DNA of 64,000 nt from Citrobacter amalonaticus (GCF_018323885.1 NZ_AP024587.1:1-64000); one strand, 5' to 3'. Counted from the stretch's first letter, positions 49,211-59,066 are shown. The notes: generated by a model from the letters alone, not told the origin. Program-made: numbers and translations.

Positions 49211-50000
49211 TGCACTCCACGAACATTCGCTGCGAAAACCGCACTGGCCGTTGCTGGACAGGCTTATTTCCCGTGAAACAGAAATGATGCCGGTATGGGA
49301 AAACATTGCACAGCAGCGGCTCAGCTGGCAGCAGTGCCACACCCTGCTGGAGTAGATTTTTTTTGCGGGAGCGTATGGCACTCAGGATCATAACAGCCGG
49401 CTGAAAGCTGACTACCGCAGGCTGACCGAGCTGAATGAGAAAATCGCCGCGCAGGCGGCAGCGTTGTCTGCGCTGCTGACAGAGCAGGGCCAGATACTCA
49501 ATCGTAACGCCTTTTCACTGGAGCGCACGACGCACATTGTCGATCTGATTGAGATGGCCTCAGAGCAGAACGGGCACTATCGTTCGTATTTGCGTGATCC
49601 TCTCGACGCCTTGCGCAGCCAGTATGACGGCAAATACTGGCCCTCTCTTGAACAGATCCTCAACGTCGCCGCCAGGGAAATTCCAGAAGCCGAATTTTTA
49701 CACCGGAGCGAGGAAGCTATTGTCGACGGCAGAGGGGAAGCCGTGCCGGACTACCTGCGGGTGCTGTTTGAAGGCATTGAAACAGCCCGGAGCAGCTGCT
49801 GGAAACTTCCGGCCCGCTTTACCCTCACCGACGCCAGTCTGGCAATACTGGTTACGGTATCACTCGATACCGATAACATCAGTAATGAGCGGGTAAAAAT
49901 GATACGCACCAGGCTGTATAAAGCGGGGTTTCCGGGGGCATGGGCAACCCCTCGCAGGACCTCTGCGCAGCGGCCAGCTGCCTGCGGGGAGGGCAGTTAA
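49211..50000 (+). pseudogene. orphan plasmid gene truncated by IS21 and carrying an amber codon
   Basis: A frame starts in the IS21 right end and reads ...MPVWENIAQQRLSWQQCHTLLE, then TAG at 49353-49355, and continues in the same frame IFFAGAYGTQDHNSRLKADY and on to 50000. Continuity of a helical, charged protein on both sides of TAG suggests a nonsense mutation (CAG to TAG). A TTG or internal start could still yield the C-terminal 178 aa. The family is not recognised. Confidence 0.5.
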
Positions 50001-50016
50001 CACTGCATCCGGTGAC

Positions 50017-50610
50017 TTAAAAAGTCCGTAGCAGCTCAGCCATCAGTGGTTGCGGGATCTGGTCAAGACCGGCATCAGCAAACGTGTGTTCCGTCATTCT
50101 GAAAAAGTCCGGCTCCACAGCACGAAGCTTGCGGATGGCGTCCGGCTTAAGCTGAAGTAACTCCCGGACCCTGGCTGCGGCATCAATATAGTTTTGCGAA
50201 CGGGTACGGATCGCATCCTGGGGGGAAGGATACAACGCTCTGACTTTGTCTTCTGAGTACATGGTTGCCAGTCCTTCCTCTAAAACTGGCGCATCTCCAC
50301 CCACTACCGGCGCCAGCAGGTGAATGCACTCATGAGCAAGTTGATATATAGCCTGCGAAGCAGACTTAAAGGCTTTCTCACCCAGCCGGATAATAATCTG
50401 ACGCCGGACCGGGTAGCCGGAAAATCGGATATCAGGCCTTCCTTCTTTAAACTCAAAGCCCAGAAGAGTCCATGTGGTGTACCGGGCACCATAGAGCGTT
50501 TCTATCTCAGAGATAAACTGGCCCATACGTGTTCCCAGGGTCCAGCTGTATGTATTATCAGAATTCTGTACGGTGAAAAGATGGTCGGGAATACCGTGGT
50601 TATTATTCAT
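50017..50610 (-). CDS. putative zinc metallopeptidase (HExxH) next to RelB-like gene
   Basis: This 197-aa soluble protein has HECIH at residues 93-97, an HExxH zinc-peptidase motif, followed 14-15 residues later by EEG (111-113) where gluzincins place the third ligand. The sequence around it (AIYQLAHECIHLLAPV, VLEEGLATMYSE) has the helix-motif-helix form of such enzymes. I do not know a named family for it. It is the second gene of a minus-strand pair, 15 bases after the RelB-like gene, and is probably coexpressed with it. Confidence 0.7.
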   Translation of the reverse strand: MNNNHGIPDHLFTVQNSDNTYSWTLGTRMGQFISEIETLYGARYTTWTLLGFEFKEGRPDIRFSGYPVRRQIIIRLGEKAFKSASQAIYQLAHECIHLLAPVVGGDAPVLEEGLATMYSEDKVRALYPSPQDAIRTRSQNYIDAAARVRELLQLKPDAIRKLRAVEPDFFRMTEHTFADAGLDQIPQPLMAELLRTF

Positions 50611-50625
50611 TTTTTATCTCCAGGG

Positions 50626-51579
50626 TTAATTTTTGCCGGCCATTTCATGGAGCAACGTTACAAGATAAGTGTCCACAGTCACGGCGAGGCTGGCCGCCAC
50701 CTGATCCGCTGAGGTTGGATTCCTGTCCTCCTCGTGCCCGCTGGAGTACATATGAAACTCTGTGACGCCGGAGAGAAACCGGAATCCCATCTCATATTTT
50801 CCGGTCTGCGAATTGCGTACCGCTTTTCCGTACACGCTACCGGGCAGAAACACCCTGCCCTCCAGTTCGGGGAACGTCAGGCCGGCATCCTCCAGGGCAT
50901 TTTCATGTTCCAGGGTTTTGGCCTGCACCCGCACAATCCATGCCCCGTGCTGATAATCATGCTGCTGTATGACCGATATCATGACGTTGTCGTCCCGGTA
51001 AACAAATTCACGCAGCGGCTCAGGGCGTGCCAGCAGGCCTGAATCACGCAGTACCGCCTGCAGCCTGGAAAACTCAGTTTCGTATTGCTGTAGTGCAGTG
51101 CCAAACCCGTTAACCATCCGGACCGGGATCGGGGGGCAGGACGGTAAGTCAGACAATGCAAAGTCACATCCGGTCAGGTGGTAGTGAATGCGGGGTAGCA
51201 TCCGCCTTGCTGGGGCAGATAAATCATTGTCCTCCGGCAGAGACTCCAGTCGCCAGCCATTCTGCTGAATGGCTGCAGCCTGACGGGAGAGCTCCAGTTT
51301 AGCAGCGGCAAGTTCAGCGAATTCTGTCGCGCCGGAACTGAGCATGTCCTGGATTTTATGCAGCTGGTTGAGCGCATCGCCATACTGGGTGGCAATGGCC
51401 AAGGTAAGATCGGTTGCTGTGAAAAGTCTGGTCTCAGCGATGAAAGGCAGCCTGCGGTGCTGGACGAGGTACTGCCAGAAAAGTGTAATAGCCTGCGTTG
51501 TGTTCAGACCATGTTCCCGCAGAACGTCATCTCCGCCATCCTTGAGTACATCATCTATCTTTATGTTTATGGCTGCCAT
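50626..51579 (-). CDS. large protein with RelB/DinJ-like N-terminal domain, copy 1
   Basis: The first 55 residues (MAAINIKIDDVLKDGGDDVL, LNTTQAITLFWQYLVQHRRLPF) match the ribbon-helix-helix domain of RelB/DinJ antitoxins, which bind DNA as dimers. The remaining 260 residues form an unknown domain ending with GFRFLSGVTEFHMYSSG. RelB/DinJ proteins are usually 80-100 aa, so this is an unusual fusion. I chose ATG 51579 (AGGAG upstream); the longer frame from 51738 runs into the operator region. The paralogue at 60346-61284 has the same layout. A short-hairpin-rich region upstream is a likely autoregulatory site. Confidence 0.75.
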   Translation of the reverse strand: MAAINIKIDDVLKDGGDDVLREHGLNTTQAITLFWQYLVQHRRLPFIAETRLFTATDLTLAIATQYGDALNQLHKIQDMLSSGATEFAELAAAKLELSRQAAAIQQNGWRLESLPEDNDLSAPARRMLPRIHYHLTGCDFALSDLPSCPPIPVRMVNGFGTALQQYETEFSRLQAVLRDSGLLARPEPLREFVYRDDNVMISVIQQHDYQHGAWIVRVQAKTLEHENALEDAGLTFPELEGRVFLPGSVYGKAVRNSQTGKYEMGFRFLSGVTEFHMYSSGHEEDRNPTSADQVAASLAVTVDTYLVTLLHEMAGKN

Positions 51580-51624
51580 CTTATATGCTCTCCTGTTTGC
51601 CTGTGTGTTATTTTTTACCATCAA

Positions 51625-51680
51625 ATAGTTATGTAGTAAATATGCTACACAGTAAATTTCGCTTCTACATAGCAACATAA
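51625..51680. promoter_or_regulatory. candidate operator of the first RelB-like gene
   Basis: The region holds TATGTAGTAAATATGCTACA and the related TTCTACATAGCAACATA. The complement of ATATGCTACACAG also occurs upstream of the second RelB-like gene at 61338-61350. Repeats like these are expected where a ribbon-helix-helix protein controls its own promoter. Confidence 0.45.
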
Positions 51681-51710
51681 ACACCATGGTACTTCCTTCT
51701 TTTCGGGGCA

Positions 51711-51736
51711 GATCCGATTTCTGGTGAAGTCGGATC
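51711..51736. promoter_or_regulatory. palindromic motif GATCCGA-N12-TCGGATC, copy 2
   Basis: The two 7-bp arms are exact complements, separated by 12 bases. This is the best of the four copies. It lies 132 bases upstream of the first RelB-like gene. From 51737 to 52065 I see no gene. Confidence 0.6.
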
Positions 51737-52065
51737 ACCTGTTTAATAAGATTGATAGCTGTGGGGTTGGCGTGGGTAAGGATTAATGTGCGGATTGTCT
51801 CTCTTTTGACGTCAGCGGGCGGTCAGTTGTGAGGGGGAACGCGAATTTTTTCTCAATGGCAGTAGAGGGTCGCACTGGCCTGGGCGTTCATTTCTCAAGT
51901 GGGAGGTGTTCACCTGTTCTCAGTCCCGTCAACACATGCTCCTAAATCATGAATTAATTTACTGATGAGCGGGAAATTCCTGAACAAAAGTCAGACGCGA
52001 CAAACGGGGGATATAGTGAAGAATGATAACGACTCCACTACATCCTTTCTTCAGTTACAGAACGG

Positions 52066-53289
52066 TCAACAGGCAATGCGTTCCGATTTTCTGGTATCCG
52101 AAACGGCCCATAAATGCAAACCTAACCCAGCCAAGGCCAGGATAGCACCAACCCAGCCGGTTGACGACCAGCCCAGTCCGGCCGTGATGGTCAGGCCCCC
52201 GAGCCAGGCTCCCAGAGCGTTAGCAGTGTTAAACGCCGAGTGATTTAGCGCTGCAGCCATCGTCTGTGCATCTCCGGCGACATCCATCAGTCGTATTTGC
52301 AAAACGGAAGAGAGGGAAACCATCGTGCCTATCAACATTACGGTGATGGCCCCGGGCCATGCGTAGTGAGAGGTAAAGACATACACGCACATTATCAGAA
52401 TGGACCACAGCAGCAGGTAACGAATGGTTTTTTCTAGATTCTTGTCAGCCATTCTTCCACCGATGACGTTACCCGCGACCATACCCAGTCCGAACATGGA
52501 CAGTATTACAGGGATCATTGCCGCAGAATGCCCTGCGAGTTCAAGCATGGTGGGTTTTACGTAACTGAAAACCGCAAACATGCCCCCATTACCGATTGAC
52601 CCAATGGCCAGAGTCAGAAGAACCTGTTTTCGTGTAATCGCTGAAAGTTCGCGAAGCGGACTCGCAGTTTTATCTCCTGCCTTCCACGGTACCCATGCAT
52701 AAATCATTAACATAGTCAGCACCGCCAGCGCACCCACAATAGCAAATGCCGTACGCCAGCCGACAGACTGACCGATGGCGGTCACAGCCGGGACGCCAAG
52801 AAGGTTGGCGACCGTCAGTCCAAGAAGCACCATTGAAACGGCCTGAGCCCTTCTGGAACGCTCTACCAGCTCTGCTGCCAGCAGTGCGGCAACACCGAAG
52901 AAGGTCCCGTGGGGAATACCGGCAATGAACCGCATCAGCAGCATCAGTTCGTAGTCCGGGGCCCATGCGCTCATCAGGTTACCCGCAGCAAACATAGCCA
53001 TAAGGATAATGAGGAAAGTTTTTCGGGACAGCCTTGCCCCGGCGACGGCCAGAACAGGCGCACCAACCACAACACCCAGTGCATAAATACTTATCAGATG
53101 TCCGGCAGAAGGAATGGATACGCCGAGCCCATGTGCCGCGTCGGGAAGCAGCCCCATGATGACAAATTCGCCCGTACCAATTGCAAATCCACCCATAGCA
53201 AGAGACAGAAGCGCCTTTATCAGCGCACCGCGTGATCTGACCATCTCCACGGAAGGAGCAACCTGGCCGTTTACAGCATGATTTTTCAT
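52066..53289 (-). CDS. MFS transporter (AraJ/DHA1 type)
   Basis: This 407-aa twelve-helix protein resembles AraJ-type sugar-efflux/drug-efflux MFS proteins, with GTGEFVIMGLLPDAAHGLGVS, IPHGTFFGVAALLAA and a late HSAFNTANALGAWLGG. It is divergent from the DeoR gene and shares the intergenic region that contains the TTGCAC-N13-GTGCAA operator. It may therefore be coregulated with the module. The substrate is unknown. Confidence 0.86.
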   Translation of the reverse strand: MKNHAVNGQVAPSVEMVRSRGALIKALLSLAMGGFAIGTGEFVIMGLLPDAAHGLGVSIPSAGHLISIYALGVVVGAPVLAVAGARLSRKTFLIILMAMFAAGNLMSAWAPDYELMLLMRFIAGIPHGTFFGVAALLAAELVERSRRAQAVSMVLLGLTVANLLGVPAVTAIGQSVGWRTAFAIVGALAVLTMLMIYAWVPWKAGDKTASPLRELSAITRKQVLLTLAIGSIGNGGMFAVFSYVKPTMLELAGHSAAMIPVILSMFGLGMVAGNVIGGRMADKNLEKTIRYLLLWSILIMCVYVFTSHYAWPGAITVMLIGTMVSLSSVLQIRLMDVAGDAQTMAAALNHSAFNTANALGAWLGGLTITAGLGWSSTGWVGAILALAGLGLHLWAVSDTRKSERIAC

Positions 53290-53592
53290 ATTTGATTTAT
53301 AGAATTTTGCAGATGAATAAAAATCTCAGGATGTGAGGTTCAACATGACGATTTACGGTGAAATCGCTTGGCCTGAAGATGCAAGTTTCGTTTTACGCCC
53401 TTTTTTATGAGCGACATACCGCAGAAGTGCTGTCGCACAGGTCTGTCTTTTTTCATTGATGACGCTAGACCACTTACCCACCCCCTTCTGAATTTTCCGG
53501 CTGTCTGATCCTTTCAGTAATGCCTCCCTCCGGTTTAACCCTGATGACGTTCGGGCTTAATAAGTAGTCATGGATGCCAGGCTGAATAAGGA

Positions 53593-53617
53593 TTGCACAC
53601 ACCCAGCAAACGTGCAA
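53593..53617. promoter_or_regulatory. DeoR-module operator TTGCAC-N13-GTGCAA, copy 2
   Basis: TTGCAC (53593-53598) and GTGCAA (53612-53617) are 13 bases apart, 47 bases before the DeoR start at 53665. The half sites, spacing and distance match copy 1 at 21234-21258. Confidence 0.65.
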
Positions 53618-53664
53618 GAATCACCACAAATAAACACAATCAAACAAAGCGTCGGTGTCTGTTT

Positions 53665-54423
53665 ATGCTTAATCAGGAAAGACAGGATGAGATCCTGAAA
53701 CGCCTCAGCGTTCGTGGTCGTGTAATAGCCGCTGAGCTGGCCAGAGAGTTTGGCGTATCTGAAAACGCCATAAGACGTGATCTCAGGCAAATGGCCGAAC
53801 AGGGTCTTTGCAGGAGGGTTTATGGCGGGGCCTTACTGCCTGCTCCTGACGCAGGAAATATTCAGATCAGGGCGGGGAACTTTGTTGAAAACAAACAAAG
53901 AATGTCTCAGTGCATCACTAAATACCTTAAAAATGGTCAGACCATTTTTATTGATGCCAGCTCAACCAACATAGCCATCGCAGCGGGCCTTCCCAGAGAC
54001 GTATCCCTCACCGTCGTGACAAACGCCCCGGCCGTCGCTATCGCCTTATCAGAGCACACGCTGTGCAAAACTATGGTGCTTGGCGGCATATTTAATGCGA
54101 TTAAGGGTGCCTGTCTTGGAAGCCAGACCGTGGACCAGGCCCGTCAGATTTTCCCGGATATTCTCATCCTGGGTGCCTGTGGGGTGGATGTTACGCTTGG
54201 TATAACGGCACTTGAGCCGGAAGAGGCAGAGCTGAAGCGTTGTCTTATGCAGCAAAGCTCAAGAGTGATTGTGCCGGTCACCCTCAATAAAATTGGTACA
54301 GCAGCGCCTTTCCGTTTGTCTGATATCTCTGATATCGACGTACTTATCGTCCCTGAGGGACTCAGCAATGAAACCCTGGAACAATTCGTTCTGACGGGTA
54401 TCAGTGTCGAAATAGCAGACTAG
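53665..54423 (+). CDS. DeoR-family transcriptional regulator, copy 2
   Basis: This 252-aa regulator is collinear with the one at 20429-21187: the same MLNQERQD start, helix-turn-helix (ELAREFGVSENAIRRDLRQM), GLCRRVYGGAL, FIDASSTNIAIAA, LGGIFNAIKGACLGSQT and ITALEPEEAELKRCLMQQSS. I chose ATG 53665 by that alignment; an upstream start at 53593 would place the operator inside the gene. It probably controls the following MFS and DUF1349 genes in response to a phosphorylated sugar-like ligand. Confidence 0.9.
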   Translation: MLNQERQDEILKRLSVRGRVIAAELAREFGVSENAIRRDLRQMAEQGLCRRVYGGALLPAPDAGNIQIRAGNFVENKQRMSQCITKYLKNGQTIFIDASSTNIAIAAGLPRDVSLTVVTNAPAVAIALSEHTLCKTMVLGGIFNAIKGACLGSQTVDQARQIFPDILILGACGVDVTLGITALEPEEAELKRCLMQQSSRVIVPVTLNKIGTAAPFRLSDISDIDVLIVPEGLSNETLEQFVLTGISVEIAD

Positions 54424-54456
54424 CTTCAGCATTATCAAGAACAGGATCTTTTATCC

Positions 54457-55638
54457 ATGAAGTCTCAGACGTCCTCAGGGACCCTTCTGAATACAACAGA
54501 TAACTTTGCCATCACTATTTTCTCGCTTGCTGCGTTTGTAATTGTGACAACTGAATTTGTCATTATAGGCCTTATGCCATTAATGGCAGGGGATCTGGGC
54601 ATATCCATCCCTGTAGCAGGACAACTTGTCACGGCATTTGCTGTGACTGTGGTGTTTGCCGGTCCCCCGCTGACGGCGTATTTTTCCCGTGTTGAGAAAC
54701 GGGCACTTTTTATGTGGATACTGGTTGCGTTCAGTGCCAGCAATGCTGCCGTTGCTCTCGCGCCTGGCTACTGGACAATTCTTGCGGCCAGGCTGATTCC
54801 GGCCGCTCTTCTTCCGGTTTTCTGGGGAATTGGAAGTGATGTCGCCGGAAAAATAGTTTCCGCAGACAAAGCGGGGAAAGCCATTTCTCAGGTCTATCTG
54901 GGCGTAACCGGTGCACTGTTATTTGGGTTACCGCTGGGGACACTTCTGGGGGACGCAGCAGGATGGCGGGGAACCTTCTGGTTTTTAGCCGTTCTGTCAG
55001 CTGCAATGGCATTTCTTCTCAGAGCGGCGATGCCAATCATTCCCGGAGAAAGTAACGTCAGTGTGATGACGCAGGTCAGAATGCTTAACAACCGGTACTT
55101 TATTGCCAACCTTATACTTTCGCTTGCCGTTTTTACCGGCATGTTTGGCGCTTATACCTATCTTGCAGACATGCTACAAAGCCATGCCGGAATTGAGGGT
55201 ACTTATATCGGTTGGTGGCTGATGGGCTTTGGCACGGTAGGCCTGATAGGTAATTACCTTGCCGGTCGTTATGTTGACCGCCATCCGGATGCAGCCGGTG
55301 TCATTTCCTGCGTTATGCTGGGAACAGGGGCAGTAGCTTCAGTACTTCTGGCTAAATCAGCGGTATTTTTCATTTTCTCCCTCGTTTTATGGGGTATAGC
55401 ACATACCGCGCTCTTTCCGCTCGGGCAAATCAGGGTGATGAAAGCGGCCCGGGGCGGAAAGGCACTTGCCGGCACGCTTAATATTTCGGCCTGTAACAGC
55501 GGCATTGCGCTGGGGGCTATTCTGGGCGGCTGGGTAATAGATCTTGGGGGGATCGGTGCTGCGATTACCGGTGCGAGTCTCCTGATGTTCTTATGTGCAG
55601 CAGCATATCCTTGGATTAGACGTCTTGATGCCGGCTGA
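54457..55638 (+). CDS. MFS transporter of the DeoR-linked module, copy 2
   Basis: This 393-aa protein is the counterpart of the transporter at 19177-20376, with the same VIVTTEFVIIGL, SIPVAGQLVTAFA, GWWLMGFGTVGLIGNYLAG and LFPLGQIRV blocks. It starts 33 bases after the DeoR stop, so the two are cotranscribed. Confidence 0.88.
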   Translation: MKSQTSSGTLLNTTDNFAITIFSLAAFVIVTTEFVIIGLMPLMAGDLGISIPVAGQLVTAFAVTVVFAGPPLTAYFSRVEKRALFMWILVAFSASNAAVALAPGYWTILAARLIPAALLPVFWGIGSDVAGKIVSADKAGKAISQVYLGVTGALLFGLPLGTLLGDAAGWRGTFWFLAVLSAAMAFLLRAAMPIIPGESNVSVMTQVRMLNNRYFIANLILSLAVFTGMFGAYTYLADMLQSHAGIEGTYIGWWLMGFGTVGLIGNYLAGRYVDRHPDAAGVISCVMLGTGAVASVLLAKSAVFFIFSLVLWGIAHTALFPLGQIRVMKAARGGKALAGTLNISACNSGIALGAILGGWVIDLGGIGAAITGASLLMFLCAAAYPWIRRLDAG

Positions 55639-55719
55639 GTAATGGGTGAGACGCGCGCTGTACTGTCGTTGTGAGCGGAACTGGCTTTCATCTGGTGATG
55701 ATTAAAAAAGGGAAAGAGA

Positions 55720-56349
55720 ATGGATCAATATGTTCAGGAAGGCTTTAAAGCCTCAGAAGGTTCTTCATGGTCATACGATGCGCAGACAGGCTCACTGTCT
55801 GTATCGGCCCTGCCGGAAAGCGATATTTATATCGATCCCTCGTGCAGTAATCCGGACTCAATGATCAAGGCAAGGCATGATGCTGTGACGATGATGACCC
55901 CCTGCCCGCAGGGCGACTTTCAGTTTAGCGCTACCGTAGAAGTGGACTTCAGGGATACGTTCGATGCCGGTGTGTTACTTCTGCGCGCGAATGAAAAAAC
56001 CTGGGCAAAATTGTGTTATGAAATTTCACCTGATGGTGAACCCATGGTGGTTTCTGTGGTGAACAAGGGAGCTACATCTGATGATGCTAACGCATTTGTT
56101 GTTACCGCTCCCCGGGTTTCCCTCCGTATTTCACGACGTGACAATATCTACGCATTTCATGCCTCGCTGGAATCAGGAAAGTGGATATTTATCCGCGCAT
56201 TTTCATTTGATGATGCACTCGATAATGATTCAGAAGAGATGACGGTAGGTTTTGAAGCTCAGTCACCCAACGGCAGGGGATGTCTGGTTAAATTTGAAGA
56301 TATTTCATTTTCCAGGAGCACACTGAACCTGCTGCGTGACGGGAATTAA
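55720..56349 (+). CDS. DUF1349-domain protein, copy 2
   Basis: This 209-aa protein matches the DUF1349 protein at 16668-17288 along its length (DTFDAGVLLLRANEKTWAKL, NKGATSDDANAFVV, GFEAQSPNGRGC). GGGAAAGAGA lies before the ATG. It closes the DeoR-MFS-DUF1349 operon. The short intergenic gap of 81 bases has no terminator. Confidence 0.85.
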   Translation: MDQYVQEGFKASEGSSWSYDAQTGSLSVSALPESDIYIDPSCSNPDSMIKARHDAVTMMTPCPQGDFQFSATVEVDFRDTFDAGVLLLRANEKTWAKLCYEISPDGEPMVVSVVNKGATSDDANAFVVTAPRVSLRISRRDNIYAFHASLESGKWIFIRAFSFDDALDNDSEEMTVGFEAQSPNGRGCLVKFEDISFSRSTLNLLRDGN

Positions 56350-57052
56350 TTGACCACGTATTGTATCAGGCAGGTTAGTAAACTGCCTGATACAAACGGA
56401 AACAGCATACGCTTAGCGGTTCATCAAAAAACAAGATCCCTGGCTTCAATCATTTTCGTTGCAGGCATGCCATTTCTTAAATAGTCGTTCGAGATTAACC
56501 AGTGATGCAGTTTTATTATTTCTGGATCTATTCACTCCAGATCCTGCGGTTTGAAAGACCAGAAGGTCCAGCTTTTGAATTCTCATATGCGGCGATCTTT
56601 TTGCTGTAGTACAGAGGAGCACATTCTGAACACGCAAGCCACTTCATGAGGAAGAGGTCCGGGATAATCATTTTGAATAGCATGGCGCTCAGGCGGTGCG
56701 AATTTCATTGGCTGAATATGTATAAAAATGTCCGGGTAAAAATATTGCAACCCAGGTTTTAACTTACCGCTAAGTACCTAGGTTTCTCATCTGTAATTTT
56801 CAATATCGCGCTGGTAAACATTATTTGAATGTTTAAATTTTAGATCTGAAATATAAAGCACACGGTTCCATCAGAGATGCTGCATCCTGAGGATTGTCAC
56901 TCCCGGAGGAATGAAAATGGGGGTAAGCATCTTAAGGTGATTATTAAAATGTCAGGTCAAGTGGTTATTAATTGCCCGGGGTACAGTGGCTCCGGGAAAA
57001 TGCGCGAGTTACGCGGCTTTCTGAGCTGGCTGTGTGTTGTGTTAAAGGGGTT
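56350..57052. other. gene-free region
   Basis: No convincing gene is present between the DUF1349 gene and the next ORF. The segment turns AT-rich from about 56700, where promoters for the next gene may lie. Confidence 0.45.
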
Positions 57053-58210
57053 GTGAAGAGAAATAATTTATATGCCTTTGAGTACATGAATTTTCTTGTA
57101 AAAAAAGGCAGATCGATAACTGAATTTAAGAGGTGGCCAGTGAGGGAAATTATTTTAGAACTGAGTGAGGAAGACAGCCGGAACTACAGGGAATGGCTGC
57201 TTATGCGGGAGGACTGGTATTTCCCGTTCCCTGAACGCTACAGCGATTTAACGTTTTCAGGTTGTAAAATCATATCCGGACAATCCGAAGCGATCCCTCT
57301 TTTTACCCGTAACATTCTCCCGCTCACAGCTTATCTGCTAAAAAAAAATCCCACCCCAGAACTGCATCGCTGTGCAGTTATTCTCATGATGAAGTCCTGT
57401 TATGCTGCTTTCAGAAATGCGCCCCCCGTGATCCACTCCGGACGCCTGAAGACATTTCTGAACGTGATGGCAGATATTTACAGTTTTGCGTATGCCCGTG
57501 GAATGAAGATAGATGACCAGAACTGTCTTCATGTTTTTAAAATTAAAAGCTGGGATGAAGCGCCAGAGATAAGTAAGCATGTCGCGGACATTACCGATTT
57601 CATCAGTTCAGCCCGAACTGGAAATCTGCTCCATGCCTTACCCCAGGCGCTGCATTTACTCGGCAGGATTAATGCAACAGAATTGACAACGGTTATATCA
57701 GGTAAATATCTGACTGAATTGTTGCCGGTAGTTTCTGTTTCAATGAAATACTGCCCTGAAGATTATGACGATACAACATCACATTTACATCAGTCCAGAT
57801 ATGCAGAGCATCAGTTCAAAAGCGGGGAGATAACTATAAGTGTAACGGCAATAACATTTCCCTTAAATCCGTTCAGTGAGGTTTATCAGGCCATTGATAC
57901 AGAAGTCTGTATCACACACTATGGCAGCGGATTTTACTTCGGGTGGCCCGTTTTACGTGAGCTTGTGACGGCAGCCGCCTTTTTATGTGCGGAAACAAAA
58001 GTAAATCACAACAGCAATTACAGGGGAAAGGAAGTATTCACGAATTTCAATGCTGACGGTAACAACTTTAATTTAACCATAGCATCATTCACTATTCAGA
58101 TGGACATAATTACTTTCAGACAGTTCATATCCGGATTAAATTCATTTTTCGAAATGACGGAGTTAAAAATTATTCTGGAACAGGTCAGTCATCACCTCGG
58201 TAATTACTGA
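57053..58210 (+). CDS. hypothetical protein of about 385 aa
   Basis: I do not recognise this soluble protein. The start is uncertain: GTG 57053 has AAAGGGG just before it but with tight spacing, TTG 56972 and ATG 57086 are alternatives. It has no signal peptide or membrane segment. The N-terminal half is helical and basic; the C-terminal third contains beta-type segments (FKSGEITISVTAITFPLNPF, FNLTIASFTIQMD). The gene is AT-richer than its surroundings and stands alone. Confidence 0.6.
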   Translation: MKRNNLYAFEYMNFLVKKGRSITEFKRWPVREIILELSEEDSRNYREWLLMREDWYFPFPERYSDLTFSGCKIISGQSEAIPLFTRNILPLTAYLLKKNPTPELHRCAVILMMKSCYAAFRNAPPVIHSGRLKTFLNVMADIYSFAYARGMKIDDQNCLHVFKIKSWDEAPEISKHVADITDFISSARTGNLLHALPQALHLLGRINATELTTVISGKYLTELLPVVSVSMKYCPEDYDDTTSHLHQSRYAEHQFKSGEITISVTAITFPLNPFSEVYQAIDTEVCITHYGSGFYFGWPVLRELVTAAAFLCAETKVNHNSNYRGKEVFTNFNADGNNFNLTIASFTIQMDIITFRQFISGLNSFFEMTELKIILEQVSHHLGNY

Positions 58211-58355
58211 CCAGGCCGTTTGCATGGCAGATGTGCCCTTCAGTTTTTTCCCTTCAGGCCAGAGAAGCGCATGTTCTTTCCGCTGGCCCGTTTTTCCTGA
58301 TAATGAGGGTATATAAGCTAAACGGCGTAAAGCCTTTCCGGCTTCCCTTACCAGC

Positions 58356-58772
58356 CTATTTAACCCAGTCTTCCAGTACCAGGCCCGGCACCCGCTCAAA
58401 CTCCCGCACATTATTCGTCACCAGCACGACGCCGGCCGCAATGGCGTGCCCGGCGATCGCCGTGTCGTTCGGGCCTATCGGGGTTCCGGCGAGCCGCAGC
58501 GCGACCTTAATCTCCGTGGTGGCGTCCACCGCGGCGCTGTCCCAGGGCAGGATGGCATCGAGGCGGGCGCAGAACGCGTCAACCAGCTCAATGTGGCGCG
58601 GCGAGACCTTCGGGCCGGTGGCGCCGAAGCGCATCTCGGCATAGGTGATGACCGGGATAACGATGCGCTGGTTGCGCAGCACCGCCTGCTCCAGATGCTT
58701 CAGGACGGCTTCCGGCTGCTCGCGCATGATGAACGAGCAGATACAGGTGTCCAGCATATAGGTTTTGTTCAC
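58356..58772 (-). CDS. vapC: VapC-family PIN toxin
   Basis: This 138-aa PIN-domain ribonuclease has the acidic residues in YMLDTCICSFIM, ITYAEMRFGATG and GPNDTAIAGHAIA, then VTNNVREFERVPGL. It matches VapC/MvpA toxins, which cut initiator tRNA. The GTG start overlaps the vapB stop by 4 bases (GTGA), the usual coupling. Confidence 0.93.
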   Translation of the reverse strand: MNKTYMLDTCICSFIMREQPEAVLKHLEQAVLRNQRIVIPVITYAEMRFGATGPKVSPRHIELVDAFCARLDAILPWDSAAVDATTEIKVALRLAGTPIGPNDTAIAGHAIAAGVVLVTNNVREFERVPGLVLEDWVK

Positions 58773-58999
58773 AGGTCAAATCGTCCTTCGTCGGTGACAA
58801 CGTCCTCGCGCTCCGCCATAAAGTCCGGGTCTGCCTTTTCGAGCTCCAGGAATGAATCCCAGGTCGGCGGGACGGGGCGCAGGATGATGCTGTCCCCTTC
58901 CCGGACGATCTCCAGCTCGCTCACCCCCTCAAAATCCAGATCGCGGGGCAGACGGATGGCGCGGTTGTTGCCATTTTTAAAAATGGATACGGTTCTCAT
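58769..58999 (-). CDS. vapB: VapB-family antitoxin
   Basis: This 76-aa antitoxin opens MRTVSIFKNGNNRAIRLPRD, the AbrB-type DNA-binding fold of VapB/VagC, and ends with an acidic toxin-binding tail. The start is ATG 58999; the frame extends further upstream but includes the operator region. It neutralises VapC and represses the operon, so loss of the plasmid poisons the cell. Confidence 0.92.
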   Translation of the reverse strand: MRTVSIFKNGNNRAIRLPRDLDFEGVSELEIVREGDSIILRPVPPTWDSFLELEKADPDFMAEREDVVTDEGRFDL

Positions 59000-59066
59000 G
59001 TACATCTCTCCCGAGTCTAGGGACATGTAGAGCAAATCCGGAATGATGTTCAGGCACCAGGTGTGT

